A stretch of 39,251 bases of DNA from Roseateles sp. GTDB lineage: Bacteria > Pseudomonadota > Gammaproteobacteria > Burkholderiales > Burkholderiaceae_C. The DNA lies in the NCBI GenBank assembly GCA_015657635.1, contig JACDQM010000005.1, positions 1 through 39,251 on the forward strand, written 5' to 3'. The position numbers were made by a program, and so were the translations under genes. Shown here in pieces: positions 37,886 to 39,251 of this stretch (position 1 is the first letter of the stretch; every line of letters begins with the position of its first letter). The notes below the pieces were generated by a model, which was not told where the DNA came from, searched no databases, and saw only the letters and a list, made by a program, of their open reading frames with translations.

Positions 37886-39251
37886 CTAGAAAAGTTGTCC
37901 CTGTCCGGCCGGCGTCGGGCCCTTGCGCCTGGCGCGTGGCCGGGTGGGCGGCAGGCCGCTCTTTCTTGAGCCATGCTTGTGCTGGATGGCTTCGGCCTCG
38001 GCGCGGGCCGCGCCGGTGCGGCGCAGCGCATAGAGCTTGTCCTTGATGGCCGCCAACGCGGCCCGCTCGTCGACGATGGGCGGCGGGTAGGCGGGGCTGC
38101 CAAGCTCGGGCACCCAGCGCCGGATGTAGAGGCCCTGCGGGTCGTGGTCGCGCGCCTGCTTGGCGGGCGAATAGATGCGCAGCGTGTTGATGCCGGTGGT
38201 ACCTGACTGCATCTGCATCTGGCTCCAATGGATGCCGGCTTCGAAGTCGAGAAACTGCCGGGCCAGGAACAGCCCGGGCTCGCGCCAGTGCAGGCCCAGG
38301 TGATAGGCGGCGAAGCTGACCAGCATGGCGCGCATGCGGAAGTTCAGCCAGCCGGTGGCGCACAGTTGGCGCATGCAGGCATCGACCATGGGGAAGCCGG
38401 TGCGGCCCGCGCACCAGGCCTGCAGGCGCTCCTGGTCGACCGGCTCCGGGTGGTGGCCGTCACCGGCGCGCAGGCCATCGACCGAGCGCGCCACGTTGCG
38501 CCACTCGATGGCCGGCTCGTCCTCGAGTTTCTGCATGAAGTGGCAATGCCAGCGCAGGCGGCTGGCAAAGCCGCGCAGTGCATAGGCCAGCTGCCGGTCC
38601 GAGCTGCTGGCGATGCGGGCCTCGGTGGTCTGGTGCACGCAGCGCATCGAGATCGTGCCGAAAGCCAGGTGCGCGCTCAGGCGGCTGCAGCCCTCGGCGG
38701 CGCTCAAGGGGCTGGACAGGGCCTGGCGGTAGTCGCGGCCCCGGCCGGCCAGAAAGCTGTCCAGCGTGGCCCAGGCAGCGCGCTCGCCGCCCGCAGGCAC
38801 GGGTGTCGGTGGGGCGGGCAGTCCCAGTTCACGCAGGCTGGGCAGCGTGCCGGGCAGCAGGCCGGCAGCGGGCTTGAAGCCGCAAGCGTCCGGTGCTTCG
38901 GCCGCGTTCATGCGCTGCGTCCAGCGGCCGGCCCAGCCCGCGCGCGAACGCAGTCGCCGCACCACGCCGGTTTGCGGCGATTCAAGCCACTGCACACCGT
39001 GGCTGCGGCACCAGTCGGCCACCGCCCGATCACGCGTGTAGCTCCAGCCCGGGCCGGTCTCCTCGTGGCTGAACAGATGCGTGAAGGGAAACTCGCGCCG
39101 CAATGACTGCAGCACTGCCGGCATGGCGCCGCAGCGCACGATCAGGCGCAGCCCGCGGCCGCCAGCTCGGCCTGCAGCTCGTTGACGCAGTCCAGCAGGA
39201 AGGCGACATGGCGTGGGTCGCACTCGGGGCTGGCCAGCCACTGCGGCTCGA
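37886..39251 (-). CDS. Cryptochrome/photolyase family protein, partial, frameshifted near window edge
   Basis: The C-terminal 420 or so residues are intact. They show the photolyase FAD-binding domain: [34 protein letters not shown], the [15 protein letters not shown] and [15 protein letters not shown] helices and [20 protein letters not shown], then [20 protein letters not shown]. The N-terminal alpha/beta domain ([29 protein letters not shown]...) continues to the window edge. In 39149-39156 the frame must shift by one base to link ELAAAG with [11 protein letters not shown]; upstream the correct frame reads [20 protein letters not shown]. The QMQSG variant differs from the classical CPD photolyase NWGxWQW stretch, so the exact class is uncertain. 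Likely role: light-driven DNA repair using FAD. Confidence 0.85.
   Translation of the reverse strand, partial: RAAVAGQPRVRPTPCRLPAGLRQRAAGRAGGRGLRLIVRCGAMPAVLQSLRREFPFTHLFSHEETGPGWSYTRDRAVADWCRSHGVQWLESPQTGVVRRLRSRAGWAGRWTQRMNAAEAPDACGFKPAAGLLPGTLPSLRELGLPAPPTPVPAGGERAAWATLDSFLAGRGRDYRQALSSPLSAAEGCSRLSAHLAFGTISMRCVHQTTEARIASSSDRQLAYALRGFASRLRWHCHFMQKLEDEPAIEWRNVARSVDGLRAGDGHHPEPVDQERLQAWCAGRTGFPMVDACMRQLCATGWLNFRMRAMLVSFAAYHLGLHWREPGLFLARQFLDFEAGIHWSQMQMQSGTTGINTLRIYSPAKQARDHDPQGLYIRRWVPELGSPAYPPPIVDERAALAAIKDKLYALRRTGAARAEAEAIQHKHGSRKSGLPPTRPRARRKGPTPAGQGQLF

Noticed and set aside
1..39251. CRISPR arrays, rRNA, tRNA, prophage or insertion sequences
   Set aside because: No regularly spaced repeats, transposase, integrase or phage structural genes and no complete RNA gene were seen on either strand.

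Overview
This looks like a chromosomal segment of a high-GC betaproteobacterium, most likely a Burkholderiales member of the Roseateles/Rubrivivax type. That is inferred from four things: G+C-rich third codon positions throughout, a CysB-controlled cysTWA sulfate operon with two periplasmic sulfate-binding proteins, a PEP-CTERM protein, and the general style of the proteins. No rRNA, tRNA, CRISPR array or intact insertion sequence is visible. The genes at both window edges are cut and carry frameshifts, so the window may be one whole draft contig with weaker ends.

Region 1 (1-13448) is an exopolysaccharide locus arranged around a divergent promoter at 7853-7995. Leftward, a tightly packed operon runs: hybrid sensor kinase, CheY-like regulator, Hpt protein, STAS anti-sigma-antagonist-type protein, an unknown protein, a Wzc/GumC-like chain-length protein with a broken Walker A, a GT25 glycosyltransferase, a methyltransferase and a GT4 glycosyltransferase. 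Rightward are an intact phosphoglycosyl transferase that should start the lipid-linked repeat unit, a 926-residue fusion protein, a small lipoprotein and a LruC-domain secreted protein. The fusion carries a GT26 (WecG/TagA) enzyme between a catalytically dead PGT-like domain and a dead nucleotidyltransferase/beta-helix module, followed by a second PGT-like segment. This fusion and the signalling module beside it are the most unusual content of the window. No flippase, polymerase or outer-membrane exporter is present.

Region 2 (13470-22353) holds an orphan periplasmic solute-binding protein, a four-gene operon (MDR reductase, GNAT, GST-like, SDR) behind a perfect inverted repeat, a methyltransferase divergent from a LysR regulator, a short relic of a second SDR gene behind that regulator, a secreted cysteine-containing protein, a flavoprotein and a lipoprotein.

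Region 3 (22466-30654) is mostly leftward: a TonB-dependent receptor preceded by a D-aminopeptidase-like enzyme, RsgA, an 18-codon small ORF, an NTF2-like protein coupled to a redoxin, an intrinsic terminator, an MFS transporter, and a remnant of a chromate transporter that has lost its middle.

Region 4 (30693-39251) is the sulfate uptake system sbp-cysT-cysW-cysA-cysB plus a second sbp. The two sbp genes share a conserved 27-bp element about 55-60 bp before their starts. After it come a frameshifted choice-of-anchor A PEP-CTERM protein and a partial photolyase/cryptochrome.
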